From JACDAS01 sp046262415 (lineage in GTDB: Bacteria > Actinomycetota > Thermoleophilia > Gaiellales > Gaiellaceae), in the NCBI GenBank assembly GCA_046262415.1, contig JBHEMU010000123.1, forward strand, positions 1 through 58,294: DNA of 58,294 bases, in the 5' to 3' direction. Positions 57,827-58,294 of the stretch are shown piece after piece. Below the pieces are notes generated by a model. The model was not told the origin of the DNA. It searched no databases and saw only the letters and a program-made list of their open reading frames with translations. The translations under genes and the position numbers were made by a program. Each line of letters starts with the position of its first letter. Within the stretch, counting starts at the first letter, position 1.

Positions 57827-58294
57827 CTAATCCACGAGCTTGTGCGTCATCGCGTGGATGGCGACGCGCCAGGTGACGAGCCCGAAGGCGACGATCACCG
57901 CCACGTGCGCGAGGTCGACCCAGCCCTCGAACCCGAAGGCGGCGTGACGGACGAGCTCGACGCAGTGGTGCAGCGGGTTCACGTTGCCCGCGATCCGCGC
58001 CCACTCCGGCAGCTCGCTGAGGGGGAAGAACGTGCCGGCGACCAGGAAGAGCGGCGTGAGGACGGCGCTGACCACGTAGTTGAAGTTCTCGAACGAGGAT
58101 GCGAAGCCGGCGATCGAGATGCCGAAGCACGCCCAGCCGAAGCCGGCGATGAACGCGATCAGCGGCACCGTGAGCATCCCGAAGGCCGGGTCGAGGCCGA
58201 AGACCATCGCCACGACCAGCGGCACGCAGCCGTAGATGCCGGCGCGCGTGGCCATCCACAGCGCCTCCGCGGTGACGAGCTCCTCCGTGTCGAC
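57827..58294 (-). CDS. ABC-2 type transporter permease, 3' part (5' end outside window)
   Basis: 156 codons of an ABC-2 type permease, open to the right edge. Several transmembrane helices are visible (TVPLIAFIAGFGWACFGISI, NYVVSAVLTPLFLVAGTFFP and HVAVIVAFGLVTWRVAI). The conserved FPLSELPEWARIAGNVNPLHH before the last helix is typical of NodJ/DrrB-like exporters. An ATP-binding partner gene would be expected upstream, outside the window. It lies 43 nt beyond the NUDIX gene start. Confidence 0.85.
   Translation of the reverse strand, partial: VDTEELVTAEALWMATRAGIYGCVPLVVAMVFGLDPAFGMLTVPLIAFIAGFGWACFGISIAGFASSFENFNYVVSAVLTPLFLVAGTFFPLSELPEWARIAGNVNPLHHCVELVRHAAFGFEGWVDLAHVAVIVAFGLVTWRVAIHAMTHKLVD

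Overview
The window is about 58 kb of very GC-rich, gene-dense bacterial chromosome. Gene content suggests an actinobacterium, most likely of the class Thermoleophilia (Gaiellales-like): secreted collagen-like and PD40-propeller proteins, a roadblock protein, short operons with ATGA/GTGA overlaps, and many apparently leaderless genes with a TAnnnT box 6-9 nt before the start codon. The taxonomy is inferred from gene style and not from a marker comparison. I see no rRNA, tRNA or CRISPR array. The left edge holds the 3' end of an IS481-type transposase gene and the right edge cuts an ABC-2 permease gene.

Layout. 1-8.7 kb: transposase remnant, a frameshifted InlB-repeat surface protein, and a tyrosine/homogentisate catabolic cluster (hpd, fumarylacetoacetase-family gene, hmgA) interleaved with a DHA2 exporter, a DUF2071 gene, a cation diffusion facilitator and a VapBC-like toxin-antitoxin pair. 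8.7-18 kb: secreted propeller/RTX and collagen-like proteins, an AlkA-like glycosylase, GNAT, hydrolase and rhodanese genes, then on the minus strand a response regulator, a GATase, DUF72 and a secreted protein. 18-31 kb: housekeeping operons, murI-rph-rdgB, roadblock-pyrE-HU-pyrF-LysM-dacA-pfkB and guaB-guaA. 31-34.7 kb: DedA, PLD, UDG-like and MFS genes. 34.7-47 kb: rplM-rpsI-glmM-glmS, a secreted glycosidase, arfB/HAD, acpS-nnr-epimerase-alr-cca-methyltransferase. 47-58 kb: a thioredoxin-fold cluster, SDR, a large frameshifted subtilase, fabI, two PD40 proteins, a NUDIX gene and the ABC permease.

The cell-envelope theme is strong (murI, glmM, glmS, alr, dacA, a LysM protein), together with pyrimidine (pyrE, pyrF), GMP (guaB, guaA) and fatty-acid (fabI, acpS) synthesis.

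Most notable: (1) a 164-bp imperfect-palindrome element present three times at identical length, each time exactly between the stop codon of one gene and the start codon of the next (dacA/pfkB, rplM/rpsI, HAD/acpS), supplying the last base of the upstream TAG stop and a purine-rich ribosome-binding site for the downstream gene; (2) at least four conserved genes whose only plausible start is CTG (alr, an SDR, a rhodanese, pyrE), plus guaA with ATC or CTG; (3) a guaB leader with a hairpin, a short coupled ORF and a 15-nt motif shared with the glmS leader; (4) a 33-bp direct repeat with two hairpins that creates a 33-residue mini-ORF coupled at both ends between DUF72 and a GATase gene.
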